In this document: positions 1-13,800 of the stretch, piece by piece
Numbering within the stretch: position 1 is the first letter of the stretch
How the letters are laid out: each line of letters begins with the position of its first letter
Assembly (NCBI GenBank): GCA_009869945.1
Contig: WIXG01000015.1
Location: forward strand, 186,001-250,000
DNA: 64,000 nt
Direction: 5' to 3'
DNA from: Mesaphorura yosii
Taxonomy: Eukaryota; Arthropoda; Collembola; Poduromorpha; Tullbergiidae
Notes under the pieces: model-generated
Databases searched by the model: none
Seen by the model: the letters and a program-made list of their open reading frames with translations, nothing else
What the model was told of the DNA's origin: nothing
Made by a program: the position numbers and the translations under genes

Positions 1-3000
1 AAAGTTAGTTTATAAAAACAATCAACAACTAAAAGTGGCATTGTGTGATGATTGGAAAAGATGAGGAATGACTTTCCATGTCCATGTGTTTCCGCTCTTT
101 TCCTTTCTAGTTTCGTGAAACGATTTATTGTGCGAAATACACGCGTTCCAGTCTGCATGTTAAGTCCGACTCTTAGCACGCTATAAACCACAGAAAGAAG
201 TCGAAGCAAGCATAGAAATAAAACGTCCACAAGCGCAAGCACATATATATTGCTTACACTTACGCTTGGTTGAGTAATAATTTAGGATTGAATGTCAAGA
301 ATTGGACAGATAGTATTACTCTACTGTATTTTGCACTGTGTGCGTGATATACAACTTTTTATTTTGCTCACATCGAGTTAAATACTTGCCCGAAAGTCGA
401 GACAATTGTTTACGGCAGCAGCCATGCAGGCAGGAGCAACGGTGGCAGCCACAACATATAACTTATTTCGGTGTTTGGTGTAATTTTCACTGTTCGGTCG
501 CTTTACGCTGCGCTGGTAAGGCAGAGAGAAGCTGTCATAGTCATACGTTGTAAGTTGTCACTTTGTATTGGCTTTTCTCTGTTTCACTACGCGAACTGGA
601 CGTTGAGTATTGTTATATGTGACAGGACAGCTCGCAACGAGCAACAACCATCGCATTACGCCGTACGCATGTGACATGTGCTATGTACATGCTTCAAGTA
701 TTATTGCTTTCCTTTTCAATGGTTCTAGCATTGGAATGCGTTTTCGGTTACTCCGCAGTCATTTCTGCTTCCACCACTTAATTGCGCCGCCATTTTACTA
801 CGAATCGCGTGTTTTCAGAATCTTGACCATCGGCTTCAGTATTTCCTAAATACTTTATAAATTGTACGGCAAATGGCAAAGCAAATGAACATTGAGCTTC
901 GTTGAGCTTTTGCTGCCTTTGGAGTTCGAATTCAGGATTCCAGTCATTCTCCTTCAAATGTAATTTATATGAAGTGTTGTAGCATAGCGGAGCGCTGACG
1001 CTGAGGGTAAAAGTGAGACCACAAAGTACAAGCTAAGTCAGGGTTCATTTAAATTGATTTGTAATTCACTACACGTGCACTCAATCGTGCATGAAGTAAT
1101 CAAAGGCTGTCAAGCAGATTGGCATAATATATTGAGGTCTTGGCACTGAAGTGCAAAAGTTAATAATAAATACACGAACACGAACGCTCTTCGCTGCACT
1201 GCCCGTCTATTTAGTTTCCTTTTAAGTGAGGAAATGCAATTTGTCTTGCTATTAATAGACTAATCAGGTGCACGATGCACGATGCAGCAGGCAGAGAGAG
1301 AAAGAAGGGAGAGAAAATTTCGTATTCTGCTGCACGCACCTCGCTCGCGTCGCACCTCGCACGGGCACGTACAGAGCAGAAGAGAACAGGAAACATCTTC
1401 ACTTCGAAAACTCTGCTTCAAGATTCAACATTCAAGTATACGATACGCGTATTTAATTCTCGACTGATTGTTTTGGCAAGACCACCAGACGGAGACAGTG
1501 ACAGGCAGAAAGAAAAAGAAGGAGGAAGTTTTAAATGAAAAGTGACACTTGCAAATTGTGTTTTCATTAACTTCGCAGTAGAAATTAATACGTCTTAACC
1601 TCTAGCCAGCTGGGTGCTAAACTCTATGCTAAAGACAAGCAGCAAGAAATTACTTCAAAGCACGCGATACATATGACTTCCAATCCGTACTTCTCAGATT
1701 CATTTCAGGGAATTCAGGGTCAGATGCAACGACAAGAGCTTTGATTATGGAGAATTTCGTGGGTGTGCTCTGATTGAAAAAGTTCAAATGCAATGTGCAT
1801 TTGAAATGAATATACGAGTTTGTGTTTCCAGTTGCATATTTTACATGAGAATGAATCATACCTCAGATTCAAATTCATAGAAATAGATTTGGCATCCCTT
1901 TGCCTTTGCCATCCCAGACGGATTTGGTGATAGGCATATCTTCTCTTGTATCTTGTTCAATGGACGTCAAGTTTCAGCAGTGCGAGATGAATAATGATAT
2001 TTACCGCTCAGAGCTTTTCATTTCGTACTCCCTCATTGGAATATTGAAAACTATTAGAATTCATTCGCTCCGAACGCGTGCAGGAATATTGTCATTCGAA
2101 TCACCATCGCTGTTCCATTCCATTACTAGTAGGATTACTATTTACATGCATTCATTCGTAGCGAGCAAAGTAATATCGTGACTTTGTGAGGCGAAGGCGA
2201 CGAGGCTCGCACTTCTGTAATAAAATTACCCGAAATGTTTTCTCAGATAAACTTTCTCCCTTCCCGTCCGCGTCGCCGTAGAATGGAATGCATAATCACG
2301 CGGAGCACGACAACGAGTATAGCGTACGTTATAATAAATGTTTTATGAGACAGTTATAGTTTCCGTTAATAATGTCCTTCGCCTCTGCGACGCATTCCAT
2401 TTACTATTATGATTATTATTCTATTATGAGACTTGATTCACGACGGCACAGTCGCACGGAAATCATCGTGCTTACACGTGTATAGCATGTCTCGCGTATG
2501 CTTTTATAAATTATTACGCGCGGTAAATTATTTTCTTGTATACACGCATGTAAACATTAACACTTGTTATGGGTTCTCAAAATGGATGCTGGCCGGTGCA
2601 GGTGTCGGTGTCCTGCTGGCGTGATGTTGCGTAGAGTGTTGCACCTTTCGCAAAGTTGCGTGTTAAGAAAGGAAAATGCGTAAACACGTGGAAATGTGGC
2701 CAAAACTTTCACGAGGCCGCCAGCTCAACCGAGCCGAGCTTGCTTAATCGCGTTAATGAAAAGTGTAAATGAGCAAACTTTCATATTTAATAAGTTCCAT
2801 TTATGGTACGGCATTTTTAATAGAAAGATGATGTATGAAACTTTGCAACTGGTCCCGCGTAAATGGACTTTTGCTGGTCATGCCGCCAGTAAATTGATCG
2901 AATCGACCAGGTCGTAACTGTACTGTAATGGTAATGTGCTCATAAGCATCAGTTTTAATGTTTGAAGAGCTGAACTGCATGTTTCAGAGTAATAAGGCTT

Positions 3001-6000
3001 TGATGGCGGCCGTAATTTTCAAGCAGACCCGCGTCTGAGTCTAGGCATTTTCATAATAATTTGAGGACGCGGTGGAGTGCAGGTAGAAGTAAAAATCACG
3101 AATTTACAACGAAGGTGCAATGAAATAGTTTGAACAAGTTTCTGATCTCTGCCCAAAAGTTGCGTACCAAGTTACCAAGCTTCCACGGGGCAATGCCTAT
3201 TTAAGGTAATTTATCTGAACTTGGTAGAAAAAGAACCGGAAAAATTGTCATCTATTTCATTTTTCCTTTTACGTTCACCACGAGAGTCTCCGCTGTTCGC
3301 TGTTCTTGTGGTGAGATTTATGTGAATAATAATACCCACATTCCATAACCTGTGCTCTGTGCCATAGCTCGGCGTAGTCATCATGACCATGACTCATACA
3401 CGTGCAAGAGGGTAAAAGTAAAACTTAAATTGGAGAAGTGAGACACGAAAGAGCGTAGGTGGAAGCTATTAGGTTACCTTTGGCGTCGGAGCGAGAACAC
3501 GAAAGACGAAAGACACGAATAGTAACCTGAAACCATACGCGAGGCGACGGCAGCCGTGAGCCGTCCACATCCAAGAAACCAGTGCGGCTCCAATTCCTCT
3601 CGCCCAGCGTGCTTTGCTCTGGCTACGACTCTCAGGAGGGTGAGCCAGCCGAGCTGAGCGGCAGCGGTGAAAGCAACCGTGCGACTTTTTCCATACAAAT
3701 TCTGCAGCTGCACTTTCTTTGTTTTGTTCGGAGGGAGAAAGAGAGGAATGTGCATTGCGTTGGACCCGTGGACGTGTAGTATGTTATTATGATCGAAGAT
3801 GGGACGCCACCCTGCCAATGCCCGCAAGAATGTACACGATTTTCAGTGTTAGCGAGCCACAGGCCTCGACTCGACTGCATAAGGGTTTGATTTATGAGTC
3901 AATTATGAAATTTTCTCACCGCATAATAGGAGCATAGCACATTCAAGGAAGGAAACTTTACTCCTTTCACATTCCCATGTATTCAACTTTTTCCACAAAA
4001 ATTCATCCGAAGAAACTCTCTTCACAAAGCATCACAAAAGAACTGTGAAATATATCCAATTGAATTGTTCGTAGTGTAAAGATTTTTTACTTTTCACTGC
4101 AAGCAAGGGCAGCGTGCGCGGCAAGAATGAATGAAATCGTGGTGGGTGTAAAAAAGTTAGCCTGCACTGCAATTATTCAAGATCTCATTCGGATATGATT
4201 AAACTCGGGATTTATTAAGCGACTATTCACACACAATTCGTTTTATTTCTTGGCGACATTTCTTCCGTTGTCACAAACTTGTCGTTGCTTTCTTGGCCAT
4301 TTCATTTCCTTTCATTTTTTCTTTCTACTGCTCAATTCTTCACAATTTCACTCTTCCCATTCAATTCTCGCTCAAAATTGGTCCACAGAGACTTTCACCA
4401 GCAGGAGCCGCACAAAAGGAGAACGAAAACTAGGTCTCGCACTCGAGTCGCCGTTGTTTGGTTTACAATGCAGTGTAGAGGAAAATATGAGAAATTATTA
4501 CATCAAACTCTTACGAATTATATTAGCCGTATAATAATGAAATGGTAGCAGCAAATGGCAATGGCACATTTTCTTGTAACAAAACGAGCAGCTACCGGCT
4601 AGAGCATAAAGCATTATTAAACGGACACAAGGCAAGAATCAAGCCAAGCCAGATCCAGAAGAAACCACGTTTCGCAATTCGGCATGGCATGGTTTCGCTC
4701 TTGCAGTTCCAGAACACTGCGGAAAGAAAAAGATGCAGTAAAAAATGAAATAAAAGATCATCACAAGAAGGCAACGCTCATTTCCCATTGTGTGCGTGCG
4801 CGGTACGAGCACGAATACAGTAACATCTTTGCCATTGCCATTTCTATTAAGAAAATGAAAATGACGGCAGTGGCAAGGACTCTAAGGATTTATAGTTGTA
4901 GAAGGAAAACTGGGACACAAACTACAGGCATTTGATTCGAGGGAATGCAGAACAAAAGCGAAACGCGGAAAACAAAAGTTTAGCGAAAGAATTCGCATTT
5001 GTACGGAATTTATACGGAGAGGAGAAAGTTGGACGCGAATGCTTAATATTGTTTCTGATCCTCGCCTGTCGCTGGCTTGGCTGGCTTTCCTCAATTGCGA
5101 CTGCGACTATTTACATACCGCAACAGCCATAGACCGCGATCCACCCCGCAGATTCACTTTCTTCTTGCATCCTTCAATTCTTCAGCTGTGCTACAGCTAC
5201 ACAGTAACGACATCGTCTTTCCTCGGTGCAGCGCGGGCGGACGACCATAAATTATACGCCTGTGGTGACCTGAAAGCAGATGACTGCTGGGACGCGATGA
5301 GACTCGCCGCCCGCCGCGGATGGCAGAGTCGGATTAGATTAATACACCACTTTCATTTTCTAGCACAGAAGTCTGACAGTTTTTATGGGAGTTGGCAATT
5401 GGCATTTAGGTCACCATGCTGGAAACTGAAACCGTCGCCATCAAGTATTAACCTTCGAGAATGGCTCGCCGGTCGCATAAAGCGTAATAAGGTTAAGTGT
5501 GGATCAACGCACGGTCACGAGTAACGAGTAAAGACATGTCCGCGTACGGCGTATGCAAAGTGAAAAATGGGATTCATGAAACTGGGATAAGAACCTTTTT
5601 GGACCACTTTACGATTTCTGTCTTGAATAAAGCAGACAGACAGTGGCACAACATTTGTCCTCGTTATGTTCGACTTTCGCAAAGGCTAAGGTCGCATTTG
5701 ACATTTTGCTTTGACCAATGAACAGAGTTCAATAAAATCTTGTGAGTCGACTTCCGGAACCCATAAATAAGTCAGCATCACATTTCAATGCTTCAAAGCG
5801 TATGCGTATTTGTCATCACCATCAGGCTTAGAACTCAGAAAGGGTGTGACGACAGAAAATTGGTTCACTTTGAATGAATTCGAACTCGAAATTTGAATAA
5901 TTCCCTTTCAAAGTGTGTATCCGTTTCTTTATTACGAGGCCTCTTGAGCTGAGCCTCGACTCTACTGAGATTACGTAATAGTGATCTTGTCTATCTAACT

Positions 6001-9000
6001 TTACAATACAAGCGACGACTTAATGAAGAAATAAGAAATATACGAAGTTCTTGAAGTTGGGTACTTGCTTGTAGCGTTCAACAAGAGAAAAGTGTGACGT
6101 TGCTTCCTTTGCATTTCCTGCCACTGCTGTTGTTGAAATTAATTCATAACTTCCAAGGCTCGCAATCGCTGACTGCTGACATGACTTTGCCGTTACCTGT
6201 TGCTACCTTCAAAGAAGAATGAATGGGTGTCAGAGAAATTCTCATAACATAAACATGAGTACGAGCCACTGCATTATGAGAATTTTTAATTCAATCTTGA
6301 AATCTAGAATACAATGTACTACACGGCTTGCATATTAGTTTAAGTATTTCATGGGAATTTCTGAATTTGGTTTATTGTAACCGTAATAAGGCGCAATCGC
6401 TGCACGCATTATTGACTTTATGGATGCTGTTTGCACAAATTAGGTCTCGGTTTTCATCCACTCGTCTTCGTCGTAGTCGCATCTCAATCGCAATTGCAAG
6501 TCACAATTTCCGTTTCTCATTCAACTTTTTGCTCTGCAAGTTTTAGTTGACTTTATTCCCCTTTTATTGTGCGTAGTCTCGTGGCGTGTTTTACTGCTTT
6601 TGGATTGAGTGTCTGGTCGTTAAAAGTTTAAAGCCTTGTTTTATGTGCAGGCTAGTCCAAAATGTGATGATGTGCGTTTTTCTCTGCAATAAGAACGAAA
6701 TGACGTTGTAAAAATTGGCAGCACAGCGCCCACAGTACACAGCTTTGTGATTGTCATGAGTATATTGTCCACAGTGACTTTGACTCGAACACAACTACAC
6801 AACACAAGGGCACAAGTTTATTGCATTTTTGTTTATGGACTCGTGTTAGTTCGTCATCCAGTCGTCCAGTTAGTCATCTGCAGTGTGCGGAGTTGGATTC
6901 AACTTCCTAAACGCACAATTAATATTTATGGGAAGTTACGTTTTATTGGTAGCTTCCAGTTTATAGAACGTTAACCCAATAATGATCATGAGTTTGTTGA
7001 CATTCACACGCAAACATAATTTTGCTTGCGCATACTTCGCGTATCTCTTGTGAATGAACTAAATTCATGAATAATTCGTGAATTTGACTGGCTTGATTTA
7101 CAACTTGTGACAATAATTGAGATTGCATGTGAGCACGATAGCTGAGCACTGAGGCTTCTGTACAAGAATTGAGTGCCTTTTGCAGTCGTCGCTGCTGTGT
7201 GCTAAGGTAAGAGTTGTGATTCAAATTAGTATTGCGAGGCGTAGTACGGCCTTACCATCTTAAGATTGATCATCACTCGACCCCGGTAATGATTTCACAT
7301 TAAAAAGTTCAGTCTAATGTGAACTCTTGAACCGTAAAGTGAAAGAACTGCCGCGATTTTTCGCATTGTGCGCTGATAATGAAACTTCAATTCGACAGGG
7401 AGTTGGAAAGGTTAGTCGTTAAGACAGGCGGGAAAAGAAAAGTGGAAGGCGCGCGCGAAGCAAAATGCAGCTCGAGACAGCGCAGCGTTTGGATAGTTGT
7501 AAATTCAATATATGAAATCATATTACGATCCTCATTCCAAAGAAGAAGCTAATGTTTAGATGATAGCCATCGTAAAAGGTCTGTCTGAGAGTAAGACATT
7601 AAAGCAAGTGCAGTTTTATGGCATGAATCATCGTTTTATGAAGGAGCGACGAGGAAAGAACGAATTGACGACGACGATTACTTCGTATGAATAGAAATTG
7701 AGAAATTCAATGGAACACGAGCACCTTTTGGACGATGCACTTGCAACAGTCCTGAAAGAAAAGAAAGTTTCTTCGAGAGGTGCAACGCTGCACTTGCGAT
7801 TGCCGAACAAAGATATGCCCTCCAGGAAATGAAACTGAAAGAAGACATGACATGACCAATTCGAAGATTCAAACGAAAGAGACCGTAGACTGAAGCTAAG
7901 GCTGTGACTTGGACTTGTGAAGTGACTTTTGTGATTAAATTGCTGATTTATAACGTCTGATTTGTTCTTTCGGCTCCTCCACGAGAATTCCGATTCTACT
8001 GGCTGTGCATGCATTCTTCGCATTCGAACGCTGTGGCTGTGTTCAGATAACGCATAGCATAAGTAGTGGGGATAGAAAGGTATTAAACACGAATACTTCT
8101 TGGAACACTTTTTCTTCTTCAATGCCAAAATTACTTTTGCTGTAGCAGTGCTCCCTCCTGCTCCTGGCCTGGCTCATAGCTGCATTCAGACATTGTACTT
8201 TCTCCTGTATGAAAGCGCAGCGTAAAATAGTTGGAAAGTTTGATTGTTCATTCTTCCTTCTTCGGTCGCAGTCACACGTAAGGACGTAAGACGTAAAGTG
8301 TTATTGGCTATAAATGCATTTTAGAGAAATACAAAGGCATTTTGCCGTAGAAAACAAATTATTACCCGCGTACTGCGTGCAATTATTGCACCAACTACCG
8401 AATGGTTATACCCGGAATGCGGATGAGGAAACCTCAAGAAATCTGTAGAAATTCCCCTCAACTCGTTCCTTTCTTCATTCTTCGTCCTCCTTTTCTTCAA
8501 TAATTGCCATTACGGCTTGACTTGCGTGGTCGTTAATAGATTGGAACGTGCAGTGACTTTTGTGTTGGATGAACGTAAATTACTCGGGGATTGTTAACTG
8601 CTTTTAACGGTTGCAATGAAATGGGTAAAACGCAATGGTACGCTACTTCAATAGAAAAATCGTTTGGGCATTGAATCTACATGCTCGATACCATTGTGTT
8701 CATTTCTTTCGCCGCGAATTACAAGAAAGCAGAAATAGGTCGTGATCTGGTAGCACTTTATTTGAATTAATTAATATTCACTTGCTATCGAAAGTCAAAA
8801 GCTTCCATAGATGAGTACAATCACAGTGAGTGAGAAGATGGAGAAAGAATATGTAGCCTAAAGCGATGCGCAGCTCAGGTGTCTTGATTCTTTTCCTCCT
8901 GTCACTGGCATGGCATTCTTGTCTGCTGATTCTTGAATAGAGTCTTCTTGACATTTGAAATTGCATTTTATAGCGAAATAAGCAGTAGGGTGTCTCTTTT

Positions 9001-10821
9001 ATTAACCTGCTCCCGTGCACAGTCTTCTGTCTTCCAGCGTCTTCTCTAGCATTGTCCTACTCCATTCTTTGTATTTCAAACCTGCTAGCTGCTTCCAGCT
9101 CCAGCATGCAGGCTCCCCGTCTCTTGAGGAGTGATACGCCGTTTTCACTGTGTATTTTTTCAATTTTCTCCTGTGAATCTTATTATGTGCGAAAGACAAA
9201 GATTTCCATAGATTTTCATTTTGCATTTATTTCACTGTTCACTCGTTCACTGCTTCAAAGCGTGGAGTTTAGAATTGAATTTCAAACCCTACAGAACAGG
9301 GAATACGCAACAGAGAAAAAGAAAAGATTATCTATTGTCTCCCAGATTGTCTTTTTCATCATGCGAGCTGGGAGCTGGCTGGGTGACACGTTGAGAATAC
9401 TGAGAGGACACTTTTCAGTTTACGAAGAGTGAAATGAAATGCAAATTACATGATGTCATTTAGCATGTGAAGCGAGAATATAAACATTTTCTTTGTGATG
9501 TTCCCACAAGTGATTTCAGATGTATTACATTTCAGCCAATGCGTGACAATTGTGATCATGCTGACATAATGATTAATTAACGCATCAAGACAACGCTGTC
9601 TGTGCCCCTTCGTTTTATCCGCTAGGGAAGTTTTAGCACACCTTTCGTACAGATTCAATCCAAAATCGGTGAACAGCAGCACTTTGAGCTTGTCCATCAC
9701 GCATGCGCTTAGGAAATTTCAAGAATCCAGCATTAAAACCGATCTGATCTGAGAACCTGAAGCTAAAGCTGGAAGATGTAGATATCAGTACAGAATTTAA
9801 ACTTCAACTTGTATGGGTGTATGGAGATATTTTCATAAATATTGAAGTGACATTGCATTCTGGAATTTTTGCACAAAAAATTGAGAATTCGATCAACTCT
9901 CTGACCTGTCCAATTAATAAAATTGGTTCTGTCAGATCCACAACGTAGAATTCTACCTGTGAAGCATTAAAAGTGGGCGAAAGAGCTCTCTTTATTCCTA
10001 TCCTGTTTACAGGTTTCACTTTGCTTGCCCGCCGCGCCCACGTCGTCGTCGTGCGCTGTGCATGGAAAGTACAATGGAAATGACCGCTGGGTGTAATTGA
10101 AATTGTAAGAGTCTGTTTATGACAATCCTTTCCGTGTCATTATTCAGAGCCCACGATAATTGCACACATTAGCCTGAGCTTCAAATCACAGAACAAATAA
10201 AGTTTCCATTCTAATAATTACGAATGCTCTCCTGTCATGTCATTGTTATTCTTCTCTCTTGTCGCTGCGACAAAGGCTGCAGACTCTCTGTTTGCACCGC
10301 TTTAATTGCTCGTATGCTCTACAATTCAGTTTAATGAGCATTCTTACAATTACAATGAGGCAAACTGTAATTTAATGCACTCTACTGTGAGAGCGGAGCT
10401 TCGAAACAGGCAGAGATGCTTGAAATGCCTCACATTTTTTAAATTTCATTGCCGCAATGGTTCAAAAATGCAAATTATGTGCGAGTTTGATGACCAAAGA
10501 GGACACTAAACGTGAATTACGGTGTCTACATTTCTAATTACATTCACACAATTATGCAGCTTGTTCTTACCACTGTAAAATTAATGATGCCTGAAAGGAG
10601 ACTAAGTTTCTATGCGGTGTGGTCCTCGTATTCATTTGCTTTTGCATGCAAGATTCGCTAAGAAAAATTTGGTATTTGGTTCATGTTCAGGAACTAATAG
10701 ATCAACGTGCTAAGAAAACGTTATTGTTTTCATGCTCCTACGAGCCTGCGTGCAACGTAATGCAGTCGAAATACAATTTTCTCTCTTGTACTGTGTCTTT
10801 ATTTACTATTATTTATTCCTC

Positions 10822-10838
10822 CGAGGCTCTTAGCCTCG
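10822..10838. repeat. Perfect short hairpin
   Basis: CGAGGCT and AGCCTCG form a perfect 7-bp stem around a 3-nt loop. It lies in the exon-poor region with no associated gene. Confidence 0.6.
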
Positions 10839-13800
10839 CGATAAACGTTTACTACCCCCAAATTAATCCATTTTTTGTACCTAACGGCTGTGTAAGCTTG
10901 GGGTTTGTCTGATTTAATTGAATTTGTGCATTTCTGGCATGGCAAGAACGAATTTCGTGACTTCCGCTGTATTCGAATCTGGCATTTAGAAGGGAGCCGT
11001 GGCCGTGCTTATTGCGCTGGCAGCGCGTGACCATAAATTTTAAAGCAATGCAATGCTAATCCTAGCACTCACGCTCTTTCAAACCCGACAGGGCGTCGGA
11101 GCGCTGCTCGAAGCTTAAATATGTGCTTAAGCTTAATAATCCAAGCAGTTGTTGAGGGGTTGAGATGATAAAGTGCGAACAATGCAGATGAGCCGTTCCA
11201 CCGATGCCCGAATATGGAATAATTAAAAGATTTGCCGAATACTGAATTCTTGCACGCACTCGAGACGCGTCGAGCGAGGGATGAAGCGAAATTGAAAAGG
11301 AAGTGCAATTGCCTTTATGTAAGGGTTCGGTTACATGGGAAGCGTTTAGTTTAGTGCTTAGCTTAGCTTACACTCCGGGAATCTTGGGAAAATCGGATGT
11401 TGCCTTTCTTCGCTACATTTCCTTCGCTGCTCGCACTGAGAGAGGCGAGAAGTGAGAGAGATCATGATCGTCTTCTTCCCTTTCCTAAAACAACATTGAG
11501 ACAACAACTGGAAAAGTCTCACGAACAAGTGAAGGCTTCCCAAATATTACCATCTTCATGCTATGTTGCGCCACGCCGAGTCGTGCTCGAAGTCTTAGAC
11601 TAATGGAATGGAATTGGATGGAAAAGAATAAAATCGTACGCAACATTCGTGAGTGAGTGCGTCCTCCGCAGTTTTGCTTGTTTTACATGCACAATACAAG
11701 ACGAAAACTCATTTCCTTCCGTACGCAGACAAAATGATGACTACTAAACTCATCGGTATCCATGTGCATGACGGTGATGATGATGACTTGACTCTGCTGC
11801 TGCTGCATGGGCAAGGGGAAAGAAGCCAGCCGACTTTCTCCATTCTGGCTCGAGTTTACATCTTATTTCATTGCCTGACTCGGGCTGAGAATTTTACATT
11901 TCACCCTTTCTTTGTTCTCCGTCAAGAAAATTGTGGAAATGTAATTTGCTCCGCGTTTAACACCTGTGATCGCTCTTTCGCGGGCCGTATAACTATTTTG
12001 TATTTCTTCTATTTTCTTGTTATTTGTACATTTATTTTGCATCCCTCGGGACGCGATTCCTTCTACTTTATTGCCATTGCATTGCAACCCCAGGCCTCTG
12101 CTCCGGGGTTCACCCGTATCGCTGCCACCACCACCGCCTTGAGGAAACAAACGTCTTGTCTTGTGAATTCATTACATTTTATACTGCTTTCTTCGCCACT
12201 GAAATTGTGAATTGTACTGTCAACGTATTTTAGCACTTATCATTTGTCACATGTGTCTGCCGTCGTAACCACGTAACTGTAACTGTAAAAACATGTCGCA
12301 TTATAAATGTAATAGCGGACAGAACGCATGGATGTCTTGGGATGATCCTTGTGATCATGATTGTGACTTCCATGACATGAATGACTCGGCTCAGGATTCG
12401 AATTCACATTCGCAGCCGGGGTCTCGTTTCGTTTCGCAGTGAATTTATTGGATGGAGTCTAATAATCGTTCGCCATTCAAGTCTCACGTTCGAGTCCGTG
12501 TTCTATTTTCACGAAGAAAATTTTATGGAGCGAACGCGAAAAAACGTACCAGCAGAAATACGAGTGTCCGAGTAAAGTACAACATTTCGATCTCTGCGGT
12601 CACGCTACGTGCTCCCGGAATTGAAAGCCCATGTTGATTGCCTTTTAAAGTGCACAATCAATATTTTCGCTCGCTTTCTTCGAAATAAGAAAAACCACGC
12701 CGACATGCGCCGTAAGCGCTGCAACTTCGGCATAAAAGCCAAAAAGCTAATACGAGAAATTCAATATTTTTGAGTGGTGCGTCGAACTCACTCCAAGTTA
12801 AGAAGCTGAAGCAGTTTCTGTGTCTGTAATGTACGAGCTGCTAGTTGGTTTTGAATTGGTGCATGTACATTGCGCAAAAGGAAAGGCTGAGGAGAAAAGA
12901 GATCAATGCTACATTAGTAAAGGTCATAAAGACATTTTTTCTTTGTGTGTTATGTAAAAATGATCGAAGTGGATGCGTTTTGCATTGCATTTTATTATGA
13001 TGACTTGAGACTTGCTCGCTCACTCGTAGCTCCTTTCGTTGAAACGCAATGGAAATGCAGTTGAAAAGAAAAATAAACTTTCTGCCTAGTGCACATTTGT
13101 GGCTTAAAATTGGCCCGGGACGGAAAATGTATCTTCAATCCCGAATGAATCTGCATTGCATATTGCCAACGCACTCAAATGCAAAACGAAGCATAAGAAA
13201 CGGAATATGTTGGATGGGAATCATTACGACATGACAGAGACAGAGACTTTAAATGGATTGAAAGCCGGTTGCAGTCGTAGTCGCAGGTTGCAGCCCACGC
13301 CGAAGTGCCAGACAAGGCTTTTTATGGCGAAGTGCAATGGATTGGTTATGACTTTTATGGAATAATTCGTAGATATCTTATATCGGTCCAAATCCATCGG
13401 GAATCGTATCACAGATTGGCTGCGGCTGAAACTTGCTTGATTGTTTGGAAATGACTAGGCCGGTTAAGCCGCTCAATTCGGAAAAGCCACGACGCTATTA
13501 AATAATTCGATATTTCTAATAGAACGTACTTTGCAGATATTTAAAAATATTATTCCTTGTGGGACTTGGCACCTTTTGAAAAAAGAAGAAAACTACATCG
13601 AATGTGAACTATGCCCAAAGATCACTTCTTGCACTTGCACGAATTGAATGTTTGAGTTTTGGAATTGAAGTGGTTCCTAATCATTTCGCCATTTGTCGCT
13701 GGATGGAATCACGTATTTCGGCTCGCCTGGTATTTGAGGGAATTCATTCTCTGCTGAATTTCTACTAAGCCGTTATCTCTCAGATACGCAGCAAAATGAG

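Noticed and set aside
5039-5524. 161-codon open frame
   Set aside because: The composition is erratic with no recognisable fold or motif, and no supporting exon structure was found.
7628-8128. 166-codon minus-strand open frame
   Set aside because: Ser/Phe/Lys-biased translation arises from purine-rich plus-strand DNA. No family resemblance.
11653-12210. 185-codon open frame, the longest in the left region
   Set aside because: It has no domain, no splice-compatible neighbours and mixed low-complexity segments (Asp run, Leu run). It fits a chance frame in CT-rich DNA.
12478-12510. Possible tRNA T-arm (TTCGAGT with partial stem)
   Set aside because: The stem has mismatches, and no acceptor, D or anticodon arms could be built around it.
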